A program made the position numbers and the translations under genes. The notes beneath the pieces were generated by a model that saw only the letters and a list, made by a program, of their open reading frames with translations, did not search any database and was not told where the DNA came from. Shown piece by piece: positions 7,312-15,175 of a stretch of DNA of 27,595 bases (within the stretch, counting starts at the first letter, position 1; every line of letters begins with the position of its first letter). The stretch is from Angelakisella sp. (GTDB taxonomy: Bacteria > Bacillota > Clostridia > Oscillospirales > Ruminococcaceae), in contig JAAWGY010000004.1 in assembly GCA_022795575.1 (NCBI GenBank), positions 1 to 27,595 on the forward strand, given 5' to 3'.

Positions 7312-9819
7312 CTATTCCACCCCCTCAATCGATTCCACGATGCTAAGCCGGCTGATCCGCCTTAATGGCAGGGCAGTGGCCAGCAGGCAGGCCCCCACCG
7401 AAAGGAGCGCCGCCTCCGCCATGGGCAGCACCGGGACAGGCGGCAGCCGGAAGCCGCCTATGGCGGCCCCCTCGGTCAGGATGGTGCACAGGTACCCCGC
7501 CCCGCACCCCAGCACCGCCGCAATCATGCCGTAATAGGCCCCCTCCCACAGGAACATCCGGTACAGGCTGCCGGCGCTCATGCCGATGGCCCGCTGCATC
7601 CCAATCTCCGCCACCCGGGTGTGGATGTTGGTGTAGGAGGTGTTCACCACGTTCAGCAGGCCGATGAGCCCCACAAAGAGGATCAGCCCCCAGGCCAGCA
7701 GGCGGATCTGCCGGAAGCTCTCCTCCGCCTGCCGGTCGCTCTCCTGGTAGGAAAGATAGCTGGTGCCGGGGGTGCGGCGGGCCAGGGCCTCCAGCGCCTC
7801 GTCAAAGGCGGCCCGGTCGGCACCCGGTGTCAGGGCGGGCGTTAGCTCGTGGTACGCCTCCTGGCCGGTGAGCCGGGTGTACGCCTCTGGCGAGACGATA
7901 AGCTGCACCCCCTGGGTGAAGCCGCCGTTGCCCACCCCGATATAGGTGTCGTAGCCGTCCAGCGTCCCCAGCACCGGCACCTCCACCCCCGCCACGGTGA
8001 TGACACTGCCCGCCTGGACCTGGGTGCGGGGAAGCTCCTCCCCCTGGAACTGGAGGGGGATGGGGTTGCGGACCACGCAGCCCTCCCCCGCCTTCAGCCG
8101 GGCCAGCAACTCCCCCTCCAGCCGGTCCCCAAAGACGGCGTCCCAATAGACCTCGTTGATCCCCGCCACCTGGAAGGTCTCCCCGGGGCAGAGGGACAGG
8201 TCCACCTCGATCCCCACCGGCGCCCCCTCCCCGTCGATGTCGTAGAGGGCAAGCTGGACGGTGGCCACCGAGGCCACCTCCTCCCGCTGCGCCAGAGCGG
8301 AAAGCTCCTCCGGGGAAAAGCCGGTCAGCTGGTTGACCACCGAGTAGTCCCCCAGGTGGCCGGAGACCCGCCCGGAGGTATCCAGCAGCGCCACGCTCCC
8401 CTGGAGGGCCACAAAGACCGTGATGCTCATCATCAGGGACAGGATGGTGAGGGCGGTGCGGCCCGGGCTGCGGCGCAGGTTCAGCAGGGCGCAGTACCGC
8501 TCAAAGCTGCGGATGGGCCTGATCCGCCGGGCCTTCCCCCGCACCCGGGCCCGCTGCCCGGCCATGGCCACGGTGGGGGGGACATTGGCGGCGTACCGGG
8601 CGGCGGGGAGGGAGGCCAGCAGGGCAAACACCAGGGTAATGGCGGCGCTGGCCAGCAGAAACAGCCCCTTGCCGCCGCTGTTTTCGGCGATGAGCCGGGC
8701 AAGCTCCCCCTGGTCCCGGGCCATCAGCACATGGGGGGAAAGCTGCCCGGCAACGGCGGTGAGGATGCCCCGGGCGGACAGCGCCCCCAGCAGCAGCCCC
8801 GCCGGGATGCCGGCGGCGCAGAGCAGCAGCACCTGGGCGGCTATTAGGAAATAGACCTGCCCCCGCGTCCCGCCCATGGCCCGGAGGATGCCGTACTGGC
8901 CGATGCGGCGGGAGACCGCGATCTTCAGGATGTTGTAGATCACCAGCCCCGCCGCCAGCAGCACCAGGCCCCCCACCATCACCCCGGCGGCCAGCAGGAA
9001 GGGGAAGCCCTGGGCGTCGATGCCGGAGAGCTTCTCGTAGGTGTCGCTGATGTCGTAGGAGATGCCCAGGGCGTCCAGATAGGGGATGTTATAGATGACG
9101 TCCAGGGGGTGGAGCTGGTATTGGGCAAACAGGTCGTTTACCGTCTCCTGGAACCGGTCCTTGTCGGCGGTGCGGAAGTCCACGCAGTAGTAGCGGTAAT
9201 CCTTTGGCAGCAGTTTTTCCCCGGTGCCCGGCCCCGCAATCCCGCTCACCAAACCGCCGGTGTAGCCCAGATAGTCGCTTTCGGTGACGCCCACCAGGGT
9301 AAAGCTGGCGGTAAAATCGTAGCTTTCCAACGCCACCCCGTGGCGCAGCGTTTTGGAGAGGGAGAGTGTCACCGTCTCCCCCGGCTGGCCGGTAAGGCCC
9401 ATCCGGTGCAGCACGTCCTCCGGCAGGGCCAGCTCCAGGGGGGCCTCCGGCAGGCGCCCCGACCGCAGCCTTGCCCGGGCGGGGTAGATGGCGGCCACGT
9501 CCTCCTGGTACTCGATGAGGGAGAGGGTGAGTGTCTGGTCCAGGGGGAGGCTCCCCAGCTGCAAATAGGTCCCCAGGTAGGAGAGCCGGGGATCGGTGCC
9601 CATCTCCTCCACCTGCCGGGGTGAGCACTGGACAAGGGTGGCGTAGCGGTCCCCGCCCAGGGCGATGGCCTGCTGCTGGCGCATGGCGGCCAGCACCCCG
9701 GCGGATTGCCCGATGACCGCCGTCATGGTGGTAGAAAGGAGGATCGCCAGCAGGATCAGCGCCGACGTCACCCGCTGGGCCAGCAGCTCCCGGAGGGCAA
9801 GGCCTTGGTAGCTCTTCAT
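7312..9819 (-). CDS. FtsX-like ABC transporter permease (module 1)
   Basis: An 835-residue permease with the duplicated FtsX/MacB layout: one membrane helix (about 17-40), a large extracellular domain (to about 265), three helices, a fifth helix (about 465-490), a second extracellular domain and three final helices. The segment NVVNTSYTNIHTRVAEIGMQ and the end RISRLSIVESIEGVE are typical of this family. It pairs with the ATPase encoded upstream; the stop of that gene and this ATG share one base (TGATG), so translation is coupled, with GGAGGTG upstream. The frame stays open far upstream, but that is antisense noise over the neighbouring genes. Likely role: export or membrane removal of a peptide or lipid under control of the adjacent two-component system. 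Confidence 0.92.
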   Translation of the reverse strand: MKSYQGLALRELLAQRVTSALILLAILLSTTMTAVIGQSAGVLAAMRQQQAIALGGDRYATLVQCSPRQVEEMGTDPRLSYLGTYLQLGSLPLDQTLTLSLIEYQEDVAAIYPARARLRSGRLPEAPLELALPEDVLHRMGLTGQPGETVTLSLSKTLRHGVALESYDFTASFTLVGVTESDYLGYTGGLVSGIAGPGTGEKLLPKDYRYYCVDFRTADKDRFQETVNDLFAQYQLHPLDVIYNIPYLDALGISYDISDTYEKLSGIDAQGFPFLLAAGVMVGGLVLLAAGLVIYNILKIAVSRRIGQYGILRAMGGTRGQVYFLIAAQVLLLCAAGIPAGLLLGALSARGILTAVAGQLSPHVLMARDQGELARLIAENSGGKGLFLLASAAITLVFALLASLPAARYAANVPPTVAMAGQRARVRGKARRIRPIRSFERYCALLNLRRSPGRTALTILSLMMSITVFVALQGSVALLDTSGRVSGHLGDYSVVNQLTGFSPEELSALAQREEVASVATVQLALYDIDGEGAPVGIEVDLSLCPGETFQVAGINEVYWDAVFGDRLEGELLARLKAGEGCVVRNPIPLQFQGEELPRTQVQAGSVITVAGVEVPVLGTLDGYDTYIGVGNGGFTQGVQLIVSPEAYTRLTGQEAYHELTPALTPGADRAAFDEALEALARRTPGTSYLSYQESDRQAEESFRQIRLLAWGLILFVGLIGLLNVVNTSYTNIHTRVAEIGMQRAIGMSAGSLYRMFLWEGAYYGMIAAVLGCGAGYLCTILTEGAAIGGFRLPPVPVLPMAEAALLSVGACLLATALPLRRISRLSIVESIEGVE

Positions 9820-10490
9820 CACGCTGTCACCTCCGTTAAAACGCCGTCCGCCATGACAAAGCGGCGGCGGGCCAGCTCCGCAACGGCGCGGTCGTGGGTG
9901 ATCACCACAAGGGCCTTGCCCAGCTGGGCCCCCACCCCCTTCAGCAGCTCCATCACCTCGCCCCCGCTTTTGCTGTCCAGGTTGCCGGTGGGCTCGTCGG
10001 CAAAGATGACCTCCGGCTTGGCCGCCAGCGCCCGGGCGATGGCCACCCGCTGCTGCTGCCCGCCGGAAAGCTGGTGGGGCAGGTGGGTCAGCCGCTCCCC
10101 GATGCCAAGCAGCCGGGCCAGCTCCTGTAGGTAGGCGGTATCCGGCTGTTTTTTGTCCAGCAGCAGGGGCATGGTGATGTTCTCCCAGGCGGTAAGCACC
10201 GGCAGGAGGTTGAACTGCTGGAAGATAAAGCCGATGCTCCGGCGGCGGAAGGCGGAAAGCTCCCGGTCGCTTAGGGAGTAGATGTCCCTGCCGTCGTAGA
10301 GCAGCCGGCCGGAGGAGGGGCGGTCCAGCCCGGACAGCAGGTGGAGCAGGGTGCTTTTGCCGCTGCCGGAGGGGCCCATAATGGAGATCAGGTCCCCGGG
10401 GCCGATGCGCATTGAGGCCCGGTCCAGGGCCGTCACCCGGCTTTCCCCCTCCCCGTAATGCTTGGAAAGCTCCATTGCTTGGATCAACAT
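9819..10490 (-). CDS. ABC transporter ATP-binding protein, LolD/MacB/BceA type (module 1)
   Basis: A 223-residue cytoplasmic ATPase driving the FtsX-like permease encoded next. Walker A is GPSGSGKS (39-46), the signature LSGGQQQRV begins near 141, Walker B is VIFADEPTGNLD and the switch histidine is in VITHD. The DEPTGNLD sequence is the mark of the LolD/MacB/BceA subfamily, which acts on lipids or peptides at the membrane rather than in import. ATG 10490 is preferred to GTG 10499 because AAGGAGA stands about 9 nt upstream. It has its own promoter with a direct-repeat operator immediately upstream. Confidence 0.95.
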   Translation of the reverse strand: MLIQAMELSKHYGEGESRVTALDRASMRIGPGDLISIMGPSGSGKSTLLHLLSGLDRPSSGRLLYDGRDIYSLSDRELSAFRRRSIGFIFQQFNLLPVLTAWENITMPLLLDKKQPDTAYLQELARLLGIGERLTHLPHQLSGGQQQRVAIARALAAKPEVIFADEPTGNLDSKSGGEVMELLKGVGAQLGKALVVITHDRAVAELARRRFVMADGVLTEVTA

Positions 10491-10524
10491 AAAAAACACT
10501 CTCCTTATCTGGTGGGATAAGAAG

Positions 10525-10556
10525 AGTGTAAAAGAAGGATCTCAAGAAATCCTCAA
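10525..10556 (-). promoter_or_regulatory. Promoter with direct-repeat operator for module 1 transporter genes
   Basis: Reading the minus strand: TTGAGG (10556-10551), 5 bp, TTGAGA (10545-10540), 9 bp, then TACACT as -10 (10530-10525). The two half-sites are 11 bp apart, one helical turn, as for OmpR/PhoB-family regulators, and sit where the -35 would be. The first half-site overlaps the stop codon of the kinase gene. The same arrangement precedes the regulator gene, so the adjacent response regulator is the likely binder. Confidence 0.7.
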
Positions 10557-11662
10557 GGTCCCGGCGAAATCCGGAGGGAGGCCACCGCGGCCGCGCCACC
10601 TGCGGGGCGGTTTTGCAGCCGCAGCTCCCCGCCGTGCTTTTGGCAGAGCAGCCGGCTGCTGTACAGCCCCATGCCAAAGTGCTCCGGATCCTCCGCCAGC
10701 CGGCCAAAGGGCTTGGGGCCGTCCCGGAGGAGCTCCGGGGGGAAGCCGGGGCCGTCGTCGGCCACCGTGAGGGTGAGGGTGTCCCCCTCCCGGGAGAGGG
10801 CGATTTCCAGTCGCTCCCGGCCAAAGCGGGCGGCATTGCCAATGAGGTTTTCCGCCACCGTCAACAGGATGCCGTGGTCCAGCGCCACCGGCCCCGGCGC
10901 CGGGGCGGAAAGGCTTGCCGTCAGCCGGGGGGCCAGCAGCCGGGCCGTCTCGGCAAGCTCGGCGGCAAGGACGGCGCTGTCTATGGGGGCGGGGCGCACC
11001 GGCAGCTGCTCCAGCCGCTGGACGCCGCCCATGGCCTCCACGTATTCCGCGATCCGCTGGGTGTACCGCTCCAGCCGGTCCAGCAGCTGGGGGTCCCGGC
11101 TCCCCTGGCGCAGCAGGGTAACGCTGCCCTTTAGGACGGTGACGGGGTTGCGGAGGTCGTGGGCAAAGGCGGCGTTCAGGCGCTTGCGCTCCTCCCCCTG
11201 CCGCCACAGCTCCCGGTTGGTCCGCAGCAGCTGGGCGCGCATCGTCTCAAAGGCGGCGCAGAGCTGGCCCAGCTCGTCCCGGGAGGGCTGGGGGATGGAA
11301 AAATCCAGGTCCTGGGCCTGGATGCGCCGGGTGCCCTCCATCAGCAGGGCGATAGGGCGCTTCAGCTTCCAGCGGTAAAAGAGGGCCCCCGCCCCCGCCA
11401 GCCCCAGCAGGGGGAGGATGATACACCCCGCCAGCTTGATGTCCCCCAGCAGCTCCAGCAGCCGGGCCTCCTCCGGGCTGGGGGATGGCAACCGCTCCAC
11501 CAGTCCCCCCGGACCGATGATGTACCCCCCGTTGGAGTAGCGGGCGGCGATGGCGCCGCAGCCCTGCCAAAGCAGCGCCAGCAAAACCAGGGAGACCGCC
11601 AGCCCGCAAAGGGCCAGCAGGAAAAAGGAGCCCCGCAGGCCAATCCTCTTTATCCGTTCCAC
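10553..11662 (-). CDS. Sensor histidine kinase (module 1)
   Basis: A 369-residue membrane kinase. Two helices (about 12-33 and 77-97) flank a short external segment of about 45 residues; a HAMP-like linker (about 100-145) follows. The phosphoacceptor is His168 in FAHDLRNPVTVLKG, the N box is AENLIGNAARFG, and ATP-binding G boxes are DDGPGFP and GMGLYSS. Asp then Leu-Arg-Asn-Pro after the His is a common variant of the H box. Start GTG 11662 overlaps the end of the regulator gene by 13 nt and gives two clean membrane helices; no ATG fits. It would phosphorylate the regulator encoded just upstream. Confidence 0.92.
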   Translation of the reverse strand: MERIKRIGLRGSFFLLALCGLAVSLVLLALLWQGCGAIAARYSNGGYIIGPGGLVERLPSPSPEEARLLELLGDIKLAGCIILPLLGLAGAGALFYRWKLKRPIALLMEGTRRIQAQDLDFSIPQPSRDELGQLCAAFETMRAQLLRTNRELWRQGEERKRLNAAFAHDLRNPVTVLKGSVTLLRQGSRDPQLLDRLERYTQRIAEYVEAMGGVQRLEQLPVRPAPIDSAVLAAELAETARLLAPRLTASLSAPAPGPVALDHGILLTVAENLIGNAARFGRERLEIALSREGDTLTLTVADDGPGFPPELLRDGPKPFGRLAEDPEHFGMGLYSSRLLCQKHGGELRLQNRPAGGAAAVASLRISPGP

Positions 11663-12321
11663 CGGTAGCCGCACCCCCAAACCGTCTCCAGATAGCTGTG
11701 GGAGCAAAGGGCCGAAAGCTTGGCCCGGATCTTCCGGATATGCTCCATCACCGTGTCGCTGCTGCCCTCCCCGTCGATGCCCCACACCGCCTCGTAGATC
11801 CGCTCCCGGTCAAAGACCTGGCCGGGGTTCAGGGAGAGGAGCTCCAGGATGTCGAACTCCCGCCGGGAGAGGACGGCCTGCCGGTCCCCCACGGCGACGG
11901 TGCGGGCGGAGTAATCCACCGCCAGCTCCCCAAAGAAGCGCACCACCGTTTGGCGCTGCCGCCGCTGCTCCCGGCGGAGGTGGGCCTCCACCCGGGCGGC
12001 AAGCTCCTCCAGGCCAAAGGGCTTGACGATGTAGTCGTCGGCCCCCGCCTGGAACCCGGCGATCTGGTCGGCGGATTCCACCCGGGCGGTGAGAAAGAGG
12101 ATGGGGCAGGAGATCTGCTCCCGGATGGTGCGGCAGACGGCAAGGCCGTCCATCCCCGGCATATTGATGTCCAGCAGAATCAGGTCCGGCCGGAGCGCCG
12201 CCCTTTGGACAGCCTCCCCGCCGCTGTAGGCGGTAAGGACCTGGTACCGCGGGGAAAAATAGGCTTTCAGCGTATCGACGATGCCGGGCTCGTCGTCTAC
12301 AATCAGCAGTCGCTGGGGCAT
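11650..12321 (-). CDS. OmpR-family response regulator (module 1)
   Basis: A 223-residue DNA-binding regulator. The receiver has acidic residues Asp9/Asp10, phospho-acceptor Asp51 in LLDINMPGMDG, Thr in FLTAR and Lys100 in VKPF. The C-terminal winged helix (about 125-223) ends with LETVWGCGYRWNG, typical of the family. ATG 12321 has AGGAGGG upstream. It is first in a two-gene transcript with the kinase. A direct-repeat operator in its own promoter, shared with the transporter genes, suggests autoregulation and activation of the ABC operon. Confidence 0.95.
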   Translation of the reverse strand: MPQRLLIVDDEPGIVDTLKAYFSPRYQVLTAYSGGEAVQRAALRPDLILLDINMPGMDGLAVCRTIREQISCPILFLTARVESADQIAGFQAGADDYIVKPFGLEELAARVEAHLRREQRRQRQTVVRFFGELAVDYSARTVAVGDRQAVLSRREFDILELLSLNPGQVFDRERIYEAVWGIDGEGSSDTVMEHIRKIRAKLSALCSHSYLETVWGCGYRWNG

Positions 12322-12350
12322 TTTATCCCTCCTGTTTTGCTTTTCTGCCT

Positions 12351-12382
12351 ACTTTACCACCCGGTTCTCAAGAAACCCTCAA
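12351..12382 (-). promoter_or_regulatory. Promoter with direct-repeat operator for the module 1 regulator gene
   Basis: Minus strand: TTGAGG (12382-12377), 5 bp, TTGAGA (12371-12366), 9 bp, then TAAAGT as -10 (12356-12351). Base order and every spacing match the site before the module 1 ATPase gene, with TTTC also conserved between the half-sites. No other -35 is present, consistent with an activator-dependent promoter. The remaining sequence up to 12494 holds only an imperfect GC-rich inverted repeat. Confidence 0.7.
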
Positions 12383-12494
12383 GGGCAGCGGCATTTTTTT
12401 GCGGGGGGCGGTCCGGCAGACAAAAGCCTGTCCGGCATCCCCCGCCGCCTTGGCCCCGGGCAGATGCTGAACAGGCTCTTGGAAAACCGCCCCG

Positions 12495-13133
12495 TCACAC
12501 GGCCTCGAAGGCAACAACGCCGCATTCGTAGGGGTGGTCGTAAAACAGCGCCTCCTTGCCGGGGTGCCGGTAGCGGAGCAGCTTCAGGATAATCAGGAAG
12601 TCCCCGCCCCCGCCAAAGATCATAATCTCTGCCAACATCAGCAGCCAAAGGTCCCCCAGCGCCGCGGCAAGGGTGGTAAGGCCGATGCCCAGTACCAGCG
12701 TGGGCATGGCGCCGCCGGCGATGTACTGCCACTTGGCCAGGGGCTCGGCGCAGGTGCAGTAGGGGGTAAGCAGTCGCCAGATAAAGCCGAAGGAGATGGC
12801 CCTGCCGTGCTCCTTTGCAAACAGCCCCCAAACCGCCCCGTGGATCAGCTCATGGAGCACCAGCAGCAACAGGATTGCCGCCCAAAACACCACCACCCGC
12901 GGGATGGAGACGGAAAAGCTCCCGCTGCCGGCAGGCCGGAAAACCCGGTAAACAACAAAGGCCGCTATCCCAAAGGGCAGCATCACCAGCGCCGACATGG
13001 CGTTGGCGTACAAAACACTGACGGTCAGGTCCCTTTTTTGGTACCCGCTTTGGGCCATCTGCTGGCAGAGCCTCTCAAAATCCGCCTTCCGCTTCTGCTC
13101 CGCCGGCGTAAGCGCCCGCTCTTTTTTCTCCAT
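12495..13133 (-). CDS. DUF3267-type membrane protein with zincin-like HELIHG motif
   Basis: A 212-residue integral membrane protein with about four hydrophobic segments. Residues 94-99 read HELIHG, matching HExxH, the zinc-binding and catalytic signature of metalloproteases; it lies at the end of a membrane helix, as in the DUF3267 (putative zincin peptidase) family. A charged N-terminal stretch (about 1-35) is cytoplasmic. ATG 13133 is chosen over upstream starts because AAGGGGAGAAGG lies just before it. It has its own strong promoter and no operon partner. Whether it is an active protease and what it would cut are unknown. Confidence 0.8.
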   Translation of the reverse strand: MEKKERALTPAEQKRKADFERLCQQMAQSGYQKRDLTVSVLYANAMSALVMLPFGIAAFVVYRVFRPAGSGSFSVSIPRVVVFWAAILLLLVLHELIHGAVWGLFAKEHGRAISFGFIWRLLTPYCTCAEPLAKWQYIAGGAMPTLVLGIGLTTLAAALGDLWLLMLAEIMIFGGGGDFLIILKLLRYRHPGKEALFYDHPYECGVVAFEAV

Positions 13134-13170
13134 ATCCTTCTCCCCTTCCGGTTCCCAATCGATGACTCCA

Positions 13171-13199
13171 ATTATACCACGCTCGCCCCCGCCTGACAA
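13171..13199 (-). promoter_or_regulatory. Sigma-A promoter of the DUF3267 gene
   Basis: Minus strand TTGTCA (13199-13194), a 17-bp spacer and a perfect TATAAT (13176-13171), about 40 bp before the start codon. Two GC hairpins at about 13213-13270 lie between this promoter and the DUF2461 gene upstream and lack T tracts. Confidence 0.8.
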
Positions 13200-13302
13200 G
13201 AGATTGGCGGTGGGACAGCTGGTGGGAGACGCAGCCACACCAGCGGGAACAGGGAGAACGGCCCTGTTTCCTACCAGAGGCAGGGCCGGGAACGGGGCGG
13301 GT

Positions 13303-13986
13303 TTACCGCTCCGGCATCCGGAAATCGGCCAGGGCCCGGTTCAGGTAGTCGTTAAAGGGCCGCATTCCCCGGAAGAGACCGGCGGCCTTGGTCAGAAACG
13401 CCTCCGGGTCGGCCACCTCTTCGTCCCGCAACGGGTATTCCAGGTACCAGCTCTTGTTTTTCAGGTACTCCGCCTGGGGGTGGTCCTTGTCGTAGTCCGC
13501 CGGAACCTTTTTCAGCGCCGAGCCCGCCACCGTAAAACGCCGCTGAAAGTCCGGGTCCCGGATGACCTCCTCCCACGCCTCGCCATGGGCGGCGATATAG
13601 TCCCGGACCATCCGGGTGGCGTCCCGGAAGCAATCGGCAAACAAGCCGCCCCCCAAAAAGGAGCGGTCCCCCGGCCGGAGCATCAGGTAGTACCCCACCG
13701 GAACCGGCAGCTTGCCCCCGGCGGAGATGTGGGCCCGGAAGGCGGGGTTGTAGGGGGATTTATCGTGGCTGAACCGGGTATCCCGGGCCAGCTTAAAGGT
13801 CAGCTCCCCGGGCAGGTGGCCCAGGACGCTCTGGTCAAACTCCCCAATCCGGAGCATCAGCGCCTGCACCAGCTCCTCGAATTGGGCGTTGGCCTTCTGG
13901 TATTCCGCCTTGTGCTGGTGGTACCATTCCCGGTTGTTGTTTTCCTCAAGAGCGGTTAAGTAGCTTAGGATCAGTCTGGTATCCAT
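13303..13986 (-). CDS. DUF2461 domain-containing protein
   Basis: A 227-residue soluble protein matching the DUF2461 (TIGR02453) family along its length: an N-terminal LEENNNREWYHQHKAEY segment, the central RDTRFSHDKSPYNPAFRAHI, then VGYYLMLRPGDRSFLGGGLF. The function of the family is not established. The ATG has GGGGAGGGAG just upstream. It begins only 14 bp after the stop of the sigma-factor gene, so the two are co-transcribed and this protein may be part of the regulon or feedback of that sigma factor. Confidence 0.9.
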   Translation of the reverse strand: MDTRLILSYLTALEENNNREWYHQHKAEYQKANAQFEELVQALMLRIGEFDQSVLGHLPGELTFKLARDTRFSHDKSPYNPAFRAHISAGGKLPVPVGYYLMLRPGDRSFLGGGLFADCFRDATRMVRDYIAAHGEAWEEVIRDPDFQRRFTVAGSALKKVPADYDKDHPQAEYLKNKSWYLEYPLRDEEVADPEAFLTKAAGLFRGMRPFNDYLNRALADFRMPER

Positions 13987-14000
13987 CGTTCTCCCTCCCC

Positions 14001-14846
14001 TTAGCTTTCGATGACGGTGGCGTACGCCGCCCCGTTGAGAAAATCCTGTAAAAGCTTCTTCAGGCGGTCCGGGGACTGATACAGCTTACAGAAGGAAAGC
14101 TGCTGGGCGTAGCCGTCGATCTGCTCCATGGCCTCCTTGACCTCCACCGCAAGCCGGGCCGGCCGGGCGGCGGTAAACTCCAGGTGCCGGGGGTCGACGC
14201 GGTGGTTCTGGATGGCGTAATCCACCCGTTTGGCGCAGCGGCAGGCCCCGGCGCCGTACTCGCCGCAGTATTCGGAGAGAAAATCCGCCATCCGCTTCCG
14301 CACCCGGCAAAGGCGCTGCCGGTAAGCCTCCGGGGTGATGCCCAGGATGTCCCCGGCAATCCGGCTGTCCACCCGGAACATGGTGCCCAGGATGAAGATA
14401 CAGCGGCTCTCCGGATCCAGGCACTGGAGCATAACGTTGGTGCAGGACAGCTTCAGCTCCTCCGCCAGGATGGCCCGTTCCACGTCCTGGGTCAGGTCCG
14501 GGATATCCTCCAGCCTGCCGTTGCGGATGTCGTCCCCGTAAAACTCAAAGCTGAGGGGAAACTGGGCGAACCGGTGCTTTTGGTAGGTTTTCAGGTGGTT
14601 TACCGCGATCCGGAACACCCAGGTGGAAAAGGCGCTGTCTTTTTTGAACGAGGAAAGGTGGGTGATCACCTTCAGCAGGATGTCCTGGGAGGCGTCCTCC
14701 GCGTCGGGGAAGGAGCCCAGCATCCGCAGGGACAGGTTGAAGACCAGGTCCTGGACGCCGAGGATGAGGGTCTCCAGGGAGTGCTTGTCCCCGGCAACGG
14801 CGTTGTCGATCAGGGCGGTCAGCTCTTGGTTTGTCATTTGGTCCAT
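14001..14846 (-). CDS. ECF-type RNA polymerase sigma factor with C-terminal extension
   Basis: A 281-residue sigma-70-family protein. Region 2 (about 20-95) includes DAEDASQDILLKVITHLSSF and FSTWVFRIAVNHLKTY; region 4 (about 135-190) includes an HTH ending ITPEAYRQRLCRVRKRM. About 90 residues follow region 4, starting with a cysteine cluster (Cys194, Cys202, Cys204 in CGEYGAGACRC) that could bind metal or sense redox state. Such extensions replace an anti-sigma factor in some ECF groups, and no anti-sigma gene is seen here. AGGAGG lies about 8 nt upstream of ATG 14846. It is the first gene of a pair with the DUF2461 gene. Confidence 0.9.
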   Translation of the reverse strand: MDQMTNQELTALIDNAVAGDKHSLETLILGVQDLVFNLSLRMLGSFPDAEDASQDILLKVITHLSSFKKDSAFSTWVFRIAVNHLKTYQKHRFAQFPLSFEFYGDDIRNGRLEDIPDLTQDVERAILAEELKLSCTNVMLQCLDPESRCIFILGTMFRVDSRIAGDILGITPEAYRQRLCRVRKRMADFLSEYCGEYGAGACRCAKRVDYAIQNHRVDPRHLEFTAARPARLAVEVKEAMEQIDGYAQQLSFCKLYQSPDRLKKLLQDFLNGAAYATVIES

Positions 14847-14867
14847 TTCATCTACCTCCTTATAGGA

Positions 14868-14896
14868 TTAGACCACGGGCCGGGCCTTTTGTGACA
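14868..14896 (-). promoter_or_regulatory. Candidate ECF-type autoregulated promoter
   Basis: Minus strand TGTCACA (14896-14890), 16 bp, GTCTAA (14873-14868), about 20 nt before the sigma-factor ATG. TGTCACA with a downstream CGTC-like -10 is known for ECF41-type sigma factors; here only GTC is present. No sigma-A promoter is visible in this gap. The predicted transcript start would almost touch the ribosome binding site, which lowers confidence. Confidence 0.4.
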
Positions 14897-14971
14897 GGGA
14901 AATTTGCCCTTTTGGGAGATTTTCCGCCCCATGTTTCCAAAACGACAGGGGCGGGGGGGAAGGGCGCTGTC

Positions 14972-15172
14972 TCACGGGAAAAGAAAGATCTCCTCAATGG
15001 GGGCCCCCACCGCCCGGGAGATGTCGACGGCCAACTTTAGGGAGGGGTTATACTGCGCCTTTTCCAGCCGCATGATGGTCTCCCGGCGCACCCCTACCTG
15101 TGCCGCCAGCTGCTCCTGTGTCAGGTCCTTCAGCTGGCGGTATTTTTTCAGCCTGCACTCAAACTCCGCCAT
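14972..15172 (-). CDS. Small HTH transcriptional regulator (Cro/C1 type)
   Basis: A 66-residue DNA-binding protein, essentially a single HTH_3 domain: LKKYRQLKDLTQEQLAAQVG is helices 1-2, and VRRETIMRLEKAQYNPS is the recognition helix and following turn. Proteins of this length (YozG/Cro-like) are usually dimeric repressors. It starts 3 nt after the stop of the DUF3796 gene, with GAGGAA upstream, so the two are one operon. The perfect palindrome over the operon promoter is its probable binding site, giving negative autoregulation. Confidence 0.92.
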   Translation of the reverse strand: MAEFECRLKKYRQLKDLTQEQLAAQVGVRRETIMRLEKAQYNPSLKLAVDISRAVGAPIEEIFLFP

Positions 15173-15175
15173 GTG

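Noticed and set aside
9820..10842. Continuous frame that would extend the module 1 permease N-terminally by about 340 residues
   Set aside because: It runs out of frame over the ATPase gene and into the kinase gene, is Pro/Gly/Ala/Arg-rich, and the real ATG at 9819 has a ribosome binding site and family homology.
12391..12470. GC-rich inverted repeat after the DUF3267 gene as a terminator
   Set aside because: The stem is interrupted by several mismatches and is followed by As, not Ts, on the minus strand.
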